Assembly: GCA_016928395.1 (NCBI GenBank)
Contig: JAFGKV010000263.1
Coordinates: forward strand, 1 to 33,741
Source of the DNA: Candidatus Fermentibacterota bacterium
Lineage (GTDB): Bacteria; JAFGKV01
Length of the DNA stretch: 33,741 nucleotides
Reading direction: 5' to 3'
Shown in pieces: positions 7,667-15,920 of the stretch. Numbering within the stretch: position 1 is the first letter of the stretch; each line of letters opens with the position of its first letter. The notes beneath the pieces are model-generated. The model searched no databases. It was given only the letters and a program-made list of their open reading frames with translations, and had not been told where the DNA came from. Made by a program: the position numbers and the translations under genes.

Positions 7667-8613
7667 CTCTCTGCCATGAGACTCAGGAAGCCTTGCGCGT
7701 CCTCGGCGGCGGTCCATCCCGGAAGCTGATCATGGGCCGGGATCTCGGGTAGCGGCACTCTGGTCGGGCACGCCACCCACGGAATCGACGCCAAACCCTT
7801 GTCATAGCGTTCGAGCTCGGCACGAACCATCCGGATCTCACCGGCGGCATCTTCGCCCCCCTGCACGACCACCACCAGCAGGGCAGCTCGCTCGGCGTGG
7901 ACGAGGAAGCTGTTGCCCAGCCCCTTGCCCTCCCAGGAGCCTTCAACCAGAGCCGGCAGTTCGGCCAGCACCACGGGTTCAAAGGTCTCGGTAAGCACCG
8001 CACCCAGCACGGGGGTCGTGGTGGTGAAAGGCCATTCCTCGATACGGGGCCGGGCTCGGGTGAGGGTGGCCAGGAGGCTGGACCGGCCCCCATTGGGCGG
8101 GCCGACGAAGGCGATATCCACCAAGAGGGCCAGCCGAAGGACAATGCAGCGCTCTTCTCCGGGCTGCCCGGCATGCCCCTCTCGGGGCGTCCGATGCGTC
8201 GGCGTCGCCAGCCTGGCCGTGCCTGCGCCTCCCCGTCCTCCGCGGACGGCCACGACACTCTGATCATGTTCCACCAAGTCGGCAAGCACGATCCCCGCAG
8301 GGTCCAGCACCATCGTGCCCAAGGGCACCTCGATATGCAGCGGCGGGCCGTCAGAACCGAACAGCCGATGGGAGCCGCCCGGCTTCCCTGGCCCCGCGGC
8401 GAAGAGCTTCCTGCCTCCCAGGTGGCTCAAGTCATATCGCTGCTCATTGGCACGGATGATCACATCCCCTCCGCGGCCCCCGTCACCCCCATCTGGCCCC
8501 CCCTTGGGCACGTGGGGATCCCTGCGGAGGCTGGAGGAGCCGCCTCCCCCTGCGCCGGATCGCACGACTATCTCGATGCGATCCGTGAAAGCCGGAAAAG
8601 ATCTATGCCGCAC
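7630..8613 (-). CDS. Obg/CgtA-like protein with degenerate GTPase motifs
   Basis: 327 aa, GTG start at 8613. The N-terminal Obg fold (about 10-158) is convincing, with the glycine-rich motif GAGGGGSSSLRRDPHVPKGG, then PDGGDGGRGGD and VPLGTMV, as in the ribosome-associated GTPase Obg that acts in 50S assembly. The G domain aligns (VGPPNGGRSSLL, WPFTTTTPVLG, LPALVEGS), but key residues have changed. The P-loop Lys is Arg177, the G3 DxPG is ELPA (Glu218, Ala221), and the expected G4 NKxD is replaced by PTRV (about 283-286). There is no extra C-terminal domain. Obg with intact motifs is essential in most bacteria, so either a second, canonical copy exists elsewhere or this lineage uses a non-hydrolysing version. 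It lies between fmdB (6-bp gap) and dprA (37-bp overlap). The open frame and retained fold argue against a pseudogene. Confidence 0.85.
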   Translation of the reverse strand: MRHRSFPAFTDRIEIVVRSGAGGGGSSSLRRDPHVPKGGPDGGDGGRGGDVIIRANEQRYDLSHLGGRKLFAAGPGKPGGSHRLFGSDGPPLHIEVPLGTMVLDPAGIVLADLVEHDQSVVAVRGGRGGAGTARLATPTHRTPREGHAGQPGEERCIVLRLALLVDIAFVGPPNGGRSSLLATLTRARPRIEEWPFTTTTPVLGAVLTETFEPVVLAELPALVEGSWEGKGLGNSFLVHAERAALLVVVVQGGEDAAGEIRMVRAELERYDKGLASIPWVACPTRVPLPEIPAHDQLPGWTAAEDAQGFLSLMAERWKRAKANPPQG

Positions 8614-8619
8614 CCAGGC

Positions 8620-8934
8620 TCAATCCTTTGAGCTCGAGCTCTCTGGTGTGTTCGCCGCACATGCCGTCTCGCTCTTCGAGGGGCCGCTCTTCGAAGACTC
8701 AGTCTTTGAGATGCCCGTTCCGCTCTCTTCCTTGACCTTCTTCTTATAGTCCTCGCTCCGATGGTCGGTGGCGTAGAAACCCGAACCCTTGAATATCACG
8801 GCAGCCCCGGTACCCAGGAGGCGCTCCACGACGCCTGAGCACCGGGGACACTGGGTCAGGGCCGGCGCAGTGATGGGCTGGAATATCTCGAAAGTGTGCC
8901 CGCACGCCGTACAGCGGTACTCGTAGGTGGGCAT
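8620..8934 (-). CDS. FmdB-family zinc-ribbon protein
   Basis: 104 aa. It starts MPTYEYRCTACGHTFE and continues CPRCSG, giving the two CxxC pairs (Cys8/Cys11 and a second pair near residue 30) of the FmdB/CxxC_CxxC_SSSS zinc ribbon. GSGFYATDHR follows, as is usual in the family, with a Ser/Lys/Glu-rich disordered tail. The family's exact role is unknown; it is named after a putative regulator of formamidase genes. It is the first gene of fmdB - obg-like - dprA. Confidence 0.9.
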   Translation of the reverse strand: MPTYEYRCTACGHTFEIFQPITAPALTQCPRCSGVVERLLGTGAAVIFKGSGFYATDHRSEDYKKKVKEESGTGISKTESSKSGPSKSETACAANTPESSSSKD

Positions 8935-9063
8935 GGGCTATGACCTCCCGGTTTCACACTGGGGTATCTGGGCAGGTGGAGAAAACGTGGCCCGGGATCC
9001 AAAGTACCGGAGCCCGGGCCAAAGAACTATGGCGAAAGGGTGCGCCAGGTCAATGCGGACGAA

Positions 9064-9357
9064 CTACCTCCACTTGCCGGGCACCCACTTCCACCGATTC
9101 CCCTTTTGCTTCCAATGACCTGGTACCCACACCTTGCCGGGCTTCTGATGATCCCATCGTCCCTGCATCCACACATACTCGCCCTTGTGCCATGCCCAGT
9201 GCCCGGGAATCCAGACCACGTTTCCCGGAGGCTGGGGAGGAGGCGTCTCCATCTGCCGCTCCGGCGGTGGGACCGAAACATAGCCGCCTCCTGAACAGGC
9301 GACGGCCATGACCACGGCTGCCACAGCCACAAGGCCGAATACGATTCGCGTTGACAT
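9064..9357 (-). CDS. WXXGXW-repeat lipoprotein
   Basis: 97 aa. The start at 9357 is set by AAAGGAGG 7-8 nt upstream on the minus strand. A hydrophobic leader ends at a plausible lipobox (MAVAC), so the mature protein should be lipid-anchored at Cys21. After a Pro-rich linker (PPPERQMETPPPQPPG) come repeats of the YXWGXW type: VWIPGHWAWH, YVWMQGRW, VWVPGHWKQK and KWVPGKW. These repeats occur in short envelope proteins of many Gram-negative bacteria; their biochemical function is not established. It is transcribed divergently from cysS across a 168-bp gap that should hold both promoters. Confidence 0.85.
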   Translation of the reverse strand: MSTRIVFGLVAVAAVVMAVACSGGGYVSVPPPERQMETPPPQPPGNVVWIPGHWAWHKGEYVWMQGRWDHQKPGKVWVPGHWKQKGNRWKWVPGKWR

Positions 9358-9525
9358 CGAGATCCTCCTTTGCTGCATGGGAACACCATGCGATGGTCCT
9401 GGTATCGCGACCGAAACCGCCCGCAGGCGGCCTGACCGTTGACGGATGACCAGGCAGGCTGCAAACTGGGGTAGCTACCCGCATTCGTCAGCTGCGAGCA
9501 CTCCCTACGCCAAGGAGACGTTTCC

Positions 9526-10968
9526 ATGGGGCTTGTCGTGTACAACTACCTTACGCGCTCGAAAGAAACGTTCAAGCCCGTCACTCCGGGACGCGTGGGA
9601 ATGTATGTGTGTGGGCCCACGGTCTATGACCACGCACATCTCGGCCATGCCAAGGTCTATGTCTCCTTCGACGTAGTCAACCGCTTCCTTCGCTTTCTAG
9701 GATACCGGGTCAGGTATGTGCAGAACATCACTGATGTTGGCCACCTTCTGGACTCGGGCGAAGACCGGATTCATCGGGGGGCAGCCCGGGAGAAACTCGA
9801 GCCCATGGAGGTCGTGGAGAAGTATGCCTGGAGCTACTTCGACGACATGGACGCGCTGGGAGTGCGGCGCCCTGACATCTCACCCCGCGCCTCAGGCCAT
9901 GTCACCGAGCAGATCGAGCTTATCCAGTGCATGGTGGACAAGGGCGTTGCCTATGTCTCCGACGGCTCAGTGTACTTCTCCGTGGATGCCTACCCCGCCT
10001 ATGGGAGACTCTCCCGTCGCAATATTGAGGAGTTGCAGGCGGGCACCCGGGTAGAAGCCCTGGAAGGAAAACGAAACCCCCTGGATTTCGCCCTGTGGAA
10101 GCACGCACAGCCCGAACATTTGATGCAGTGGCCGAGCCCGTGGGGGCGGGGATATCCCGGCTGGCACATCGAGTGCACAGCCATGTCGGCCAAGTACCTT
10201 GGCCTGCCGTACGATATCCATGGAGGCGGGTTGGACAATATCTTTCCCCACAATGAAAGCGAAATCGCCCAGGCAGACGCGGCCTTCGGAGAGGGCTATG
10301 CCAACTACTGGCTCCTGGCGGGCTCGCTGAATGTCGACGGTGTGAAGATGAGCAAATCCCTGGGCAACTTCGTGACCATCAAGGATGCCTTGGCCAAGGC
10401 AGACCCGGCCGCGCTACGCCTCTTGGTGCTCACCGGGCACTATCGCTCCCCGCTGGCCTTCACCAACGACGCCTTGGAGGCCGCCAGAACCGGGGCGAGA
10501 CGCCTGGGCGCTGCTCGGGACAAGGTGGCGGCCTATATGAGTGCACGGGGGTTGCCGCCCGAGGAAGACCTGGCCTCCTTGCAAGGCGAGCCCGCGGAGA
10601 CGAGAGATCGCTGCGTGGAATCCCTCAAGGATGACTTCAACACCCCCCAGGCCGCCGGCGTGCTCTTCGAGGCCGCTCACCGCGTGAACACGCTCCTGGA
10701 CGAGCCATCGCCGCCCGAGGAGACTGTGCGTGGATTTGACGCCCTGTTCAGGGAGGTGGGCGACCGCGTGCTGGGCATTATTCCCAAGGCGGGGCTCGAT
10801 CTGACCGGCCTCACCCCACGCCTGATGGAACTGCTGCTGGCCCTGCGTACCGAACTGCGCACGGCGAGGAACTATCCTTTGGCGGATCGCATTCGCGAGG
10901 AACTGGCCACACGCGGCATCAGTGTGGAGGATCATCCCGACGGCCCACGATGGCGCATGGATCGCTGA
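9526..10968 (+). CDS. cysS: Cysteinyl-tRNA synthetase
   Basis: 480 aa, the usual length. It charges tRNA-Cys in the cytoplasm. Class I signatures are present: the first zinc-ligand Cys in MYVCGPTVYD (Cys29), HIGH as HLGH (His38-His41), WHIECTAMS and GGGLDNIFPHNESEIAQ with further zinc ligands, and KMSKS at 274-278. The DALR-type helical and C-terminal regions follow, ending WRMDR. AAGGAG about 10 nt before ATG 9526 supports the start. It leads a tight operon: trmB overlaps its end by 19 bp. Confidence 0.98.
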   Translation: MGLVVYNYLTRSKETFKPVTPGRVGMYVCGPTVYDHAHLGHAKVYVSFDVVNRFLRFLGYRVRYVQNITDVGHLLDSGEDRIHRGAAREKLEPMEVVEKYAWSYFDDMDALGVRRPDISPRASGHVTEQIELIQCMVDKGVAYVSDGSVYFSVDAYPAYGRLSRRNIEELQAGTRVEALEGKRNPLDFALWKHAQPEHLMQWPSPWGRGYPGWHIECTAMSAKYLGLPYDIHGGGLDNIFPHNESEIAQADAAFGEGYANYWLLAGSLNVDGVKMSKSLGNFVTIKDALAKADPAALRLLVLTGHYRSPLAFTNDALEAARTGARRLGAARDKVAAYMSARGLPPEEDLASLQGEPAETRDRCVESLKDDFNTPQAAGVLFEAAHRVNTLLDEPSPPEETVRGFDALFREVGDRVLGIIPKAGLDLTGLTPRLMELLLALRTELRTARNYPLADRIREELATRGISVEDHPDGPRWRMDR

Positions 10969-11678
10969 CCGCGCGGGTTCGTCTCTGCGATGAACCCGTA
11001 GTGGAAGCCAGAGACCTTTCGTGCAGGGAGCGCGGACATGCCCCTTTGGCGGCGGGGCCCGGGAGCCCTGGGCAACAAGAGCTGCGGCTCTTGTCCGACG
11101 TTCCGCCGGCATCAGCATCGGGGTGGCGCGGCCTTCTGGGGCCTGTGGAATGCGTAGAGATTGAGGTCGGCTGCGGAAGGGGCGTCTTCTTGGTCGAACA
11201 GGCGCGCCGGCGGCCGTACTGCGGGTTCTTGGGCCTGGAGCTTTCCGGGAAGTGGGCACGGATGGCCGCCGACGGGTTAGATCGGGCGGGCATCGCCAAT
11301 GCCGCGGTAGTGCACTGCGATGCGGTAAGCTTCCTGCGAGCCCATGTGGCCGACGAATCAATTCAGGGGGTGCATGTCTACTTTCCCGATCCCTGGCCGC
11401 GAGCGCGCCACGAGAAACGGCGTATCTGGCGGGACGACTTCGTGACCGAGGTCTTGCGCGTCGTGGCTCCGGGCGCTAGGATAGTTGCGGCGACCGACAT
11501 CAGAGGGTATTTCTTGTCTATCCAGCGCCTGCTGTCCGAGCAGCCGCTCCTGCGGCAGCAGACCCTGCCGGATGCATGGCCGGTGACTGCGTACGCCAGG
11601 AAGTTCCTTGAGCGAGGCCGCCCGGTGTTCAGCACGATGTTCGTGAGAGTGCCCGATGCACCAGGCACGGGAGGTTGA
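10950..11678 (+). CDS. trmB: tRNA (guanine-46-N7)-methyltransferase
   Basis: 242 aa. It uses SAM to methylate G46 in the tRNA variable loop. The SAM-binding motif is EIEVGCGRGVFL, the catalytic/tRNA-binding motif is VYFPDPWPRARHEKRRI, and the C-terminal TD motif is TDIRGYFLSI; all are typical of TrmB. The first 50 residues are poorly conserved, so the true start could be somewhat downstream of ATG 10950, which overlaps cysS by 19 bp. Its stop TGA overlaps the ATG of the next gene (TGATG). Sitting directly after cysS, it fits a tRNA-maturation pairing. Confidence 0.93.
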   Translation: MAHGSLTARVRLCDEPVVEARDLSCRERGHAPLAAGPGSPGQQELRLLSDVPPASASGWRGLLGPVECVEIEVGCGRGVFLVEQARRRPYCGFLGLELSGKWARMAADGLDRAGIANAAVVHCDAVSFLRAHVADESIQGVHVYFPDPWPRARHEKRRIWRDDFVTEVLRVVAPGARIVAATDIRGYFLSIQRLLSEQPLLRQQTLPDAWPVTAYARKFLERGRPVFSTMFVRVPDAPGTGG

Positions 11679-12781
11679 TGGTGCGTGACCCTCGGCTTGA
11701 GAGGATGGCGCGGGTACTGACGCAGTATTCGCTGGAATTGCGCTCTGGTGATCGCGTCATGATCAACGCGTATCCCCGCGCCGAGAGCCTTGTGGACTCG
11801 GTGTTCGTTGAGGCGCTCCAACTCGGTGCACTGCCCGAGGTCTCGTTGGAGCCCGCGAATTTGCGGCGGCTTTACTTTGCGGCGGCTTCGCCTGTTCAGA
11901 TGGCCGACATAAGCCCCCGGGAGCGTCTCGTGGCGGACTCCTACGATGCCATTCTCAGAATAGGTGCCCCGATGAATACCAGAGATCTAAGCGGGATTCC
12001 GCCCGACCGTCTGGCAGCCCGGAGCACGGCCACCGCGCCCCTGCAGCGGGCATGGTTGCGCCGCGCGGCCGAGGGAACCCTGCGGTGGACATCGACCCAG
12101 TTCCCGACCGAGGCCGGTGCGCAAGATGCGGACATGAGTCTTGCAGAATATGAGGACTTCGTATTCAGCGCCTGCTTGCTCAACGATCCTGATCCGGTGG
12201 CACGCTGGCAGCGGGTCCACGATGAGCAGGAACGCATCATACGGTTCCTCGAAACGCATTCCCAGTTCTCGGTACACAGCCCATCGGTGGAGCTATCCTA
12301 TCGGGCCTCAGGGAGGAAGTGGATCAACTCCGACGGCCATCACAACTTCCCATCCGGCGAGGTATTCTCCAGCCCCGAGGAGGACTCCATGGAAGGGGTG
12401 GCGGCCTTCGACTTCCCGGCCATTGTCATGGGCCGCGAGATCACTGGCATTTCCTTGGAGTTCAAAGGCGGCGTCGTGGTGAAAGCATCGGCAACGAAAG
12501 GTGACGACCTGCTGCAGGAACTTCTCCGCACCGATGCCGGCGCGTGCAGGGTGGGAGAAGTCGCCATCGGTACCAACTATGGCATCACCAAATTCACGCG
12601 GAATATCCTCTTCGACGAGAAAATCGGCGGTACGATGCACCTGGCAATTGGTGCCGCCTACCCTGAGACGGGGGGAATCAATGAGTCGGCGATCCATGTG
12701 GATTGCATCGCCGATCTTCGTCGCGGTGAGTATGCCGCGGACGGTGAGGTGTTCTATAGAAACGGTGCATTTCTGATCTGA
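11678..12781 (+). CDS. M29-family (AmpS-type) metallo-aminopeptidase
   Basis: 367 aa from ATG 11678, preceded by GGGAGG and overlapping the trmB stop by one base. M29 peptidases (AmpS, aminopeptidase T, PepS) are cytoplasmic dimers that remove N-terminal residues using two metal ions. The family features are visible: ERxxRxLTxYSLxLRxGDRVMI near the N-terminus, NFPSGEVFSSPEE with the first metal-binding Glu, then GEVAIGTNYGI with the second Glu, GGTMHLAIG with a His, and HVDCI near the C-terminus, where the family usually has HxD(M/L). The length is slightly under the usual 370-410. It lies 12 bp before the ABC ATPase gene; a functional link to the transporter is not obvious. Confidence 0.9.
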   Translation: MVRDPRLERMARVLTQYSLELRSGDRVMINAYPRAESLVDSVFVEALQLGALPEVSLEPANLRRLYFAAASPVQMADISPRERLVADSYDAILRIGAPMNTRDLSGIPPDRLAARSTATAPLQRAWLRRAAEGTLRWTSTQFPTEAGAQDADMSLAEYEDFVFSACLLNDPDPVARWQRVHDEQERIIRFLETHSQFSVHSPSVELSYRASGRKWINSDGHHNFPSGEVFSSPEEDSMEGVAAFDFPAIVMGREITGISLEFKGGVVVKASATKGDDLLQELLRTDAGACRVGEVAIGTNYGITKFTRNILFDEKIGGTMHLAIGAAYPETGGINESAIHVDCIADLRRGEYAADGEVFYRNGAFLI

Positions 12782-12793
12782 GAGGAGTCACGC

Positions 12794-13729
12794 ATGGTCA
12801 CCTTTGAGGAGGTCAAGAAGGTCTACCCCGGTGGCCTCGAACGACGCTCTGTCACGGCCCTGAAGGGCATCAGCTTCTCCCTGGAACCGGGGGAGGTAGT
12901 CGCCTATGTCGGGCCCAATGGCGCGGGAAAGACCACCAGCCTCAATATTCTCCTGGGGTTGCTCAAGCCCACCTCCGGACGGGTCACGGTGGGTGGTCGC
13001 TCTCCCACCGAGGCTCCCGCTCGGGCCATCGTGGGCTATCTTCCCGAGCGCCCCTACTTTTACGAACAGCTTTCGGCGATCGAGTTTCTCCGCCTGTGCG
13101 GCAACCTCTCGGGGCTAGATCCCGCGGCCATCACCCGTCGCTCAGACCAACTGCTGGAACGCATGGGTTTGGCCGAGGCCGGGCGCCGCAGGCTTCGTAC
13201 CTTCTCCAGGGGAATGCTGCAGCGTCTGGGCCTCGCCCAAGCCCTGCTCCATGATCCCCAAATCCTGGTGCTGGATGAACCCATGTCGGGGCTTGATCCC
13301 CTGGGTCGGCACCTGGCCCGGGAGATCATCGCTGAGGCCAAGAAAATGGGCACGACCGTGCTGTACTCCAGCCATATCCTGGCCGACGCTGAGCTAGTGG
13401 CCGACCGGGTCGCAGTCTTGGTGCAAGGAGAACTCATCACCCTTGCGCCGCTGGTCGAGCTCCGGGCAATCCAGGAGGAGCGATTCGAGCTGGTCCTTGC
13501 CCCTACGGCCAAAGTCTCCATGGAACAAATCGAGCAGCGATGGCCCGAAGGCCGGGCGGTAGGAAATGCGTGGGTGTTGAATACCGATGAGGAATGCCTG
13601 CAGCGAATCCTCGCTCAAGCGACGGCCCGGGGTGCCAGGGTCATCCAGGTGCAACGGCCCCAGGCCCCGCTGGAGGAGACTCTGGTGCGGCTCATGCGTC
13701 GGCCGGACGCGAAAGGAGACACCGTATGA
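12794..13729 (+). CDS. ABC transporter ATP-binding protein (ABC-2 type)
   Basis: 311 aa. It is the cytoplasmic ATPase subunit of an ABC-2 exporter. Walker A is GPNGAGKT (40-47), the Q-loop region is GYLPERPYFYEQLS, the signature is FSRGMLQRLGLAQALL (RGMLQ in place of SGGQ, as is common in the drug/Nod/CcmA-like subgroup), Walker B is ILVLDEPMSGLDP, and the switch His is in YSSHIL. A roughly 100-residue C-terminal extension follows. GAGGAG lies just upstream of the ATG. The stop overlaps the permease start by 4 bp (ATGA), indicating translational coupling and a shared complex. Confidence 0.95.
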   Translation: MVTFEEVKKVYPGGLERRSVTALKGISFSLEPGEVVAYVGPNGAGKTTSLNILLGLLKPTSGRVTVGGRSPTEAPARAIVGYLPERPYFYEQLSAIEFLRLCGNLSGLDPAAITRRSDQLLERMGLAEAGRRRLRTFSRGMLQRLGLAQALLHDPQILVLDEPMSGLDPLGRHLAREIIAEAKKMGTTVLYSSHILADAELVADRVAVLVQGELITLAPLVELRAIQEERFELVLAPTAKVSMEQIEQRWPEGRAVGNAWVLNTDEECLQRILAQATARGARVIQVQRPQAPLEETLVRLMRRPDAKGDTV

Positions 13730-14553
13730 GAATCCTCGGGACCATTGCCGTCCATTCTTTCCGCGACATCCTCCGCAGCCGGATTCTGTACGCCGTCATC
13801 GCCTATGCCGCGGTGGTGATGGGGGTGGCGGTCTTGGCCGGCGAATGGACCCTCGGCGAGCAGATCCGCCTGGTCACCGACGTCGGCCTGGGCGCCATGG
13901 TGGCATTTGGTCTGTTGCTGGTGCTGACCCGGGGAGCCGAGACCATCAGTCGAGAGGTCGAGCGAAAGACCGTACGCGTCATGCTCGCCCGGCCTATTCA
14001 GCGATGGCAGTTTGTGGTGGGGAGCTTCCTGGGCATGGTCATGGCGCTGGCCCTCCTCATCGCGGCCTTGCTCGCTGTGCTGTGTGTCGCGCTGATTCCC
14101 ATCGGCGGCCCTTCGTCATGGGGAAGCCTTTTCATCGCCTCGTGGGGGATCCTCTTGGAGCTGCTCATGATTGCTGCCGTCGCCCTCCTGGCCAGCAACC
14201 TCTCGTCTCCGGTGTTGGCGACACTCCTGACTCTCTTGGTATTCTGCGCGGGTCACATGGCCTCGGGGCTCCATGAGTGGATACAGGGAACCGCGACTGA
14301 TGGCGCCTCGCACCTTCCCGACTCCATGGCCAAGGTAGCCATGGCCTACCAGAGCGGACCGCTGAATGTGTTTCTACGCGTTGCATACTTTGCACTCCCC
14401 ATCATGACTCACGTGAACTTCAAGGCGCAGGCCGCCAATGCCGTCGCGGTGCCCGCCATGCGGGTCGTTGTCGGATCGCTCTATGCTTTGGTGTACACCA
14501 CCCTCGTGACTCTGGTGGGAGTCGGGGTCTTCAGGCGGAGAGACATCTCGTGA
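13726..14553 (+). CDS. ABC-2 type transporter permease
   Basis: 275 aa from ATG 13726, which overlaps the ATPase stop (ATGA); the longer frame upstream is within the ATPase gene. About six hydrophobic segments are visible: around residues 19-37, 48-65, 95-120, 135-165 and 170-185, plus two near the C-terminus (about 210-225 and 245-268). The motif ISREVERKTVRVMLARPIQRWQFV between the second and third segments is typical of ABC-2 membrane subunits (NosY/GldF-like). The substrate is unknown. It should form the exporter with the preceding ATPase and perhaps with the following TPR-like protein. Confidence 0.9.
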   Translation: MRILGTIAVHSFRDILRSRILYAVIAYAAVVMGVAVLAGEWTLGEQIRLVTDVGLGAMVAFGLLLVLTRGAETISREVERKTVRVMLARPIQRWQFVVGSFLGMVMALALLIAALLAVLCVALIPIGGPSSWGSLFIASWGILLELLMIAAVALLASNLSSPVLATLLTLLVFCAGHMASGLHEWIQGTATDGASHLPDSMAKVAMAYQSGPLNVFLRVAYFALPIMTHVNFKAQAANAVAVPAMRVVVGSLYALVYTTLVTLVGVGVFRRRDIS

Positions 14554-15335
14554 TTCTCAGGACATGGGCCGCCTGGGTCGCCGTGGCGGGGATTCTGATT
14601 GTGTCGCTGGTGGGGCTGGATCGCCAGGCGACGGCTCACTGGCCCGCGACGCATACCCTGGAGCGAACGATCTCCACGCCGTCGGCCGCGCTCTCTATCC
14701 TCTCATTCGGCTTACGCCCCCTCATGGCAGATTATCTCTGGATCGACGCGGTGCAGTACCTGGGCCACACCTTGGGGCACCATGAGCACGACATCGTGGA
14801 TGGGAGCATCGTGGAACGAGGCCTGTCCGGCGACGACACGCGCACGGCGTCGGAAGTGTTCTACTCTTTGGTCAAGAGAACGGTGGAGGTTGATCCACTG
14901 TTCGTGCGGCCCGCCATGCTAGGCGCGCTCTTCCTTATCGATCCCCATGCCAACCCCATGGCGGGGCTGCGTCTCCTGGAGAGTGGCGCACGAAGCCGCC
15001 CAGACAGCTGGCAACTCCGGCTCTGGCACGGATTCTACCGCTACGCGATTCTCCGCGACCGGCAGACCGCGCTTGACGAGTTGGCGGCAGCGGCACGGTG
15101 CCCGGGCAGGCCCGACTATGTGCCGCAGATGCGGCACTTCCTGGAGACGGCGCCCGATTCGTCCCTGGCCAAGGTTTTCTTCAGGCACGCGCTCCACGAG
15201 GCCCGCACCGAGACCGAGCGCGCTCGGCTCCAGCAGAGGCTTGACGAACTGGACGCCGGCCTGGGAGAATTCGGGATACGCCACGATCATCACGATGATC
15301 ATCACGGGCATGGGCGCCCATCAGAGACCGACTGA
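14550..15335 (+). CDS. Membrane-anchored TPR-like protein with His-rich tail
   Basis: 261 aa from GTG 14550, overlapping the permease stop (GTGA). An N-terminal transmembrane segment (about 7-24) is followed by a conserved-looking stretch (FGLRPLMADYLWIDAVQYLG) and helical, TPR-like repeats (roughly 95-230). The protein ends in a histidine/aspartate cluster (HDHHDDHHGHG). Similar single-pass helical-repeat proteins accompany ABC-2 transporter genes in other bacteria, but I do not recognise a named family. The His tail could bind Zn, Ni or Cu. The overlap suggests it belongs to the transporter complex. Its biochemical role is unknown. Confidence 0.8.
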   Translation: MILRTWAAWVAVAGILIVSLVGLDRQATAHWPATHTLERTISTPSAALSILSFGLRPLMADYLWIDAVQYLGHTLGHHEHDIVDGSIVERGLSGDDTRTASEVFYSLVKRTVEVDPLFVRPAMLGALFLIDPHANPMAGLRLLESGARSRPDSWQLRLWHGFYRYAILRDRQTALDELAAAARCPGRPDYVPQMRHFLETAPDSSLAKVFFRHALHEARTETERARLQQRLDELDAGLGEFGIRHDHHDDHHGHGRPSETD

Positions 15336-15435
15336 GGCCTGCGCCAGAGGGCGTGGCGGAAGCAGGATTCCGGGCCGCGGCGCATGCGATGAGCCTCGCG
15401 GGTCGTGAAAGATCGCGTGATCGATCCGCGGCCAG

Positions 15436-15475
15436 CCCCCGCCTGCGTCGTAGCGACGGGGGAGGGTTGTGTTCG
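15436..15475 (+). terminator. Possible terminator of the cysS-ABC operon
   Basis: CCCCC (15436-15440) and CGTCG (15446-15450) pair with CGACG-GGGG (15454-15462) around a TAG loop, with a 5-nt bulge on the 5' side. A modest T-containing stretch (GGGTTGTGTTCG) follows. It lies 100 bp past the TPR-like gene. The evidence is weak. Confidence 0.3.
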
Positions 15476-15570
15476 TGAGTGAGGAGGCGTACTTTCTGCC
15501 CGGCAGAAGCCTTGCGAGCTATCCGGCGGGCGTGGCATTCACCTCCCGGCGAAGTGGCCTATACCGTTCA

Positions 15571-15626
15571 GGTGCGGGGGAGGTCCCCAAGGCGTCATAC
15601 CCCCCGGGCGCCTTCTCCTCCGCACC
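15571..15626. repeat. Hairpin element copy 1 (56 nt)
   Basis: GGTGCGGGGGAG (15571-15582) pairs with CTCCTCCGCACC (15615-15626) at 11 of 12 positions. An inner stem AAGGCG/CGCCTT encloses a C-rich loop. It is a diverged direct copy of the hairpin exactly 80 bp downstream. Confidence 0.55.
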
Positions 15627-15650
15627 GCCATTTCGACTTCGCGAGGCTGT

Positions 15651-15705
15651 GGTGCGGGGGGTGAGGCGTGTCCTCCCCCTCGGCGCGTACTCAACCCCTC
15701 GCACC
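15651..15705. repeat. Hairpin element copy 2 (55 nt)
   Basis: GGTGCGGGGGGT (15651-15662) pairs with ACCCCTCGCACC (15694-15705): 12 contiguous pairs including one G-T wobble, with a further GAG/CTC stem inside after a bulge. The loop is again C-rich (TCCTCCCCCT). Its end arms and its AGGCGT...CCCCC core match copy 1. Confidence 0.55.
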
Positions 15706-15920
15706 ATTTCCCCGGCGGTGGGATGTGTGGTCAAGTTGTCTCTTGCCGTTCATCACAGCATGGCATACACTCACGCTGCCGGGCTGCGGAGAAGCCGAGG
15801 GCACTCGAGGCGAAGAAGGCCGTTCGGCGACACGCTCCATCCGTTACCGGAAGCCCGCCATGATCACGCTGCGGCCCCTCGGTCGCCGGGGGCGAGGCTG
15901 AGGAGGCAGGGAACGCTCCC

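Larger units (their letters stand above)
15336..15920. other. 585-bp non-coding region before the radical SAM gene
   Basis: There is no convincing gene here. An open frame from GTG 15469 has a GGGAGGG-like sequence upstream, but its product is an Arg/Pro/Ser-rich shadow type that overlaps the next gene. The region holds a possible terminator (15436-15462) and two related hairpins at an 80-bp period (15571-15626 and 15651-15705). I checked by eye for RNase P, tmRNA, SRP RNA and common riboswitch cores and found none. Confidence 0.5.

Noticed and set aside
7630-8613. Calling the obg-like gene a pseudogene
   Set aside because: The frame is open over the full length, the Obg fold is well kept and spacing to both neighbours is operon-like, so a functional variant is more likely.
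15336-15920. RNase P RNA, tmRNA, SRP RNA or a common riboswitch
   Set aside because: None of the conserved cores I know for these RNAs could be matched by eye on either strand; a covariance search would settle it.
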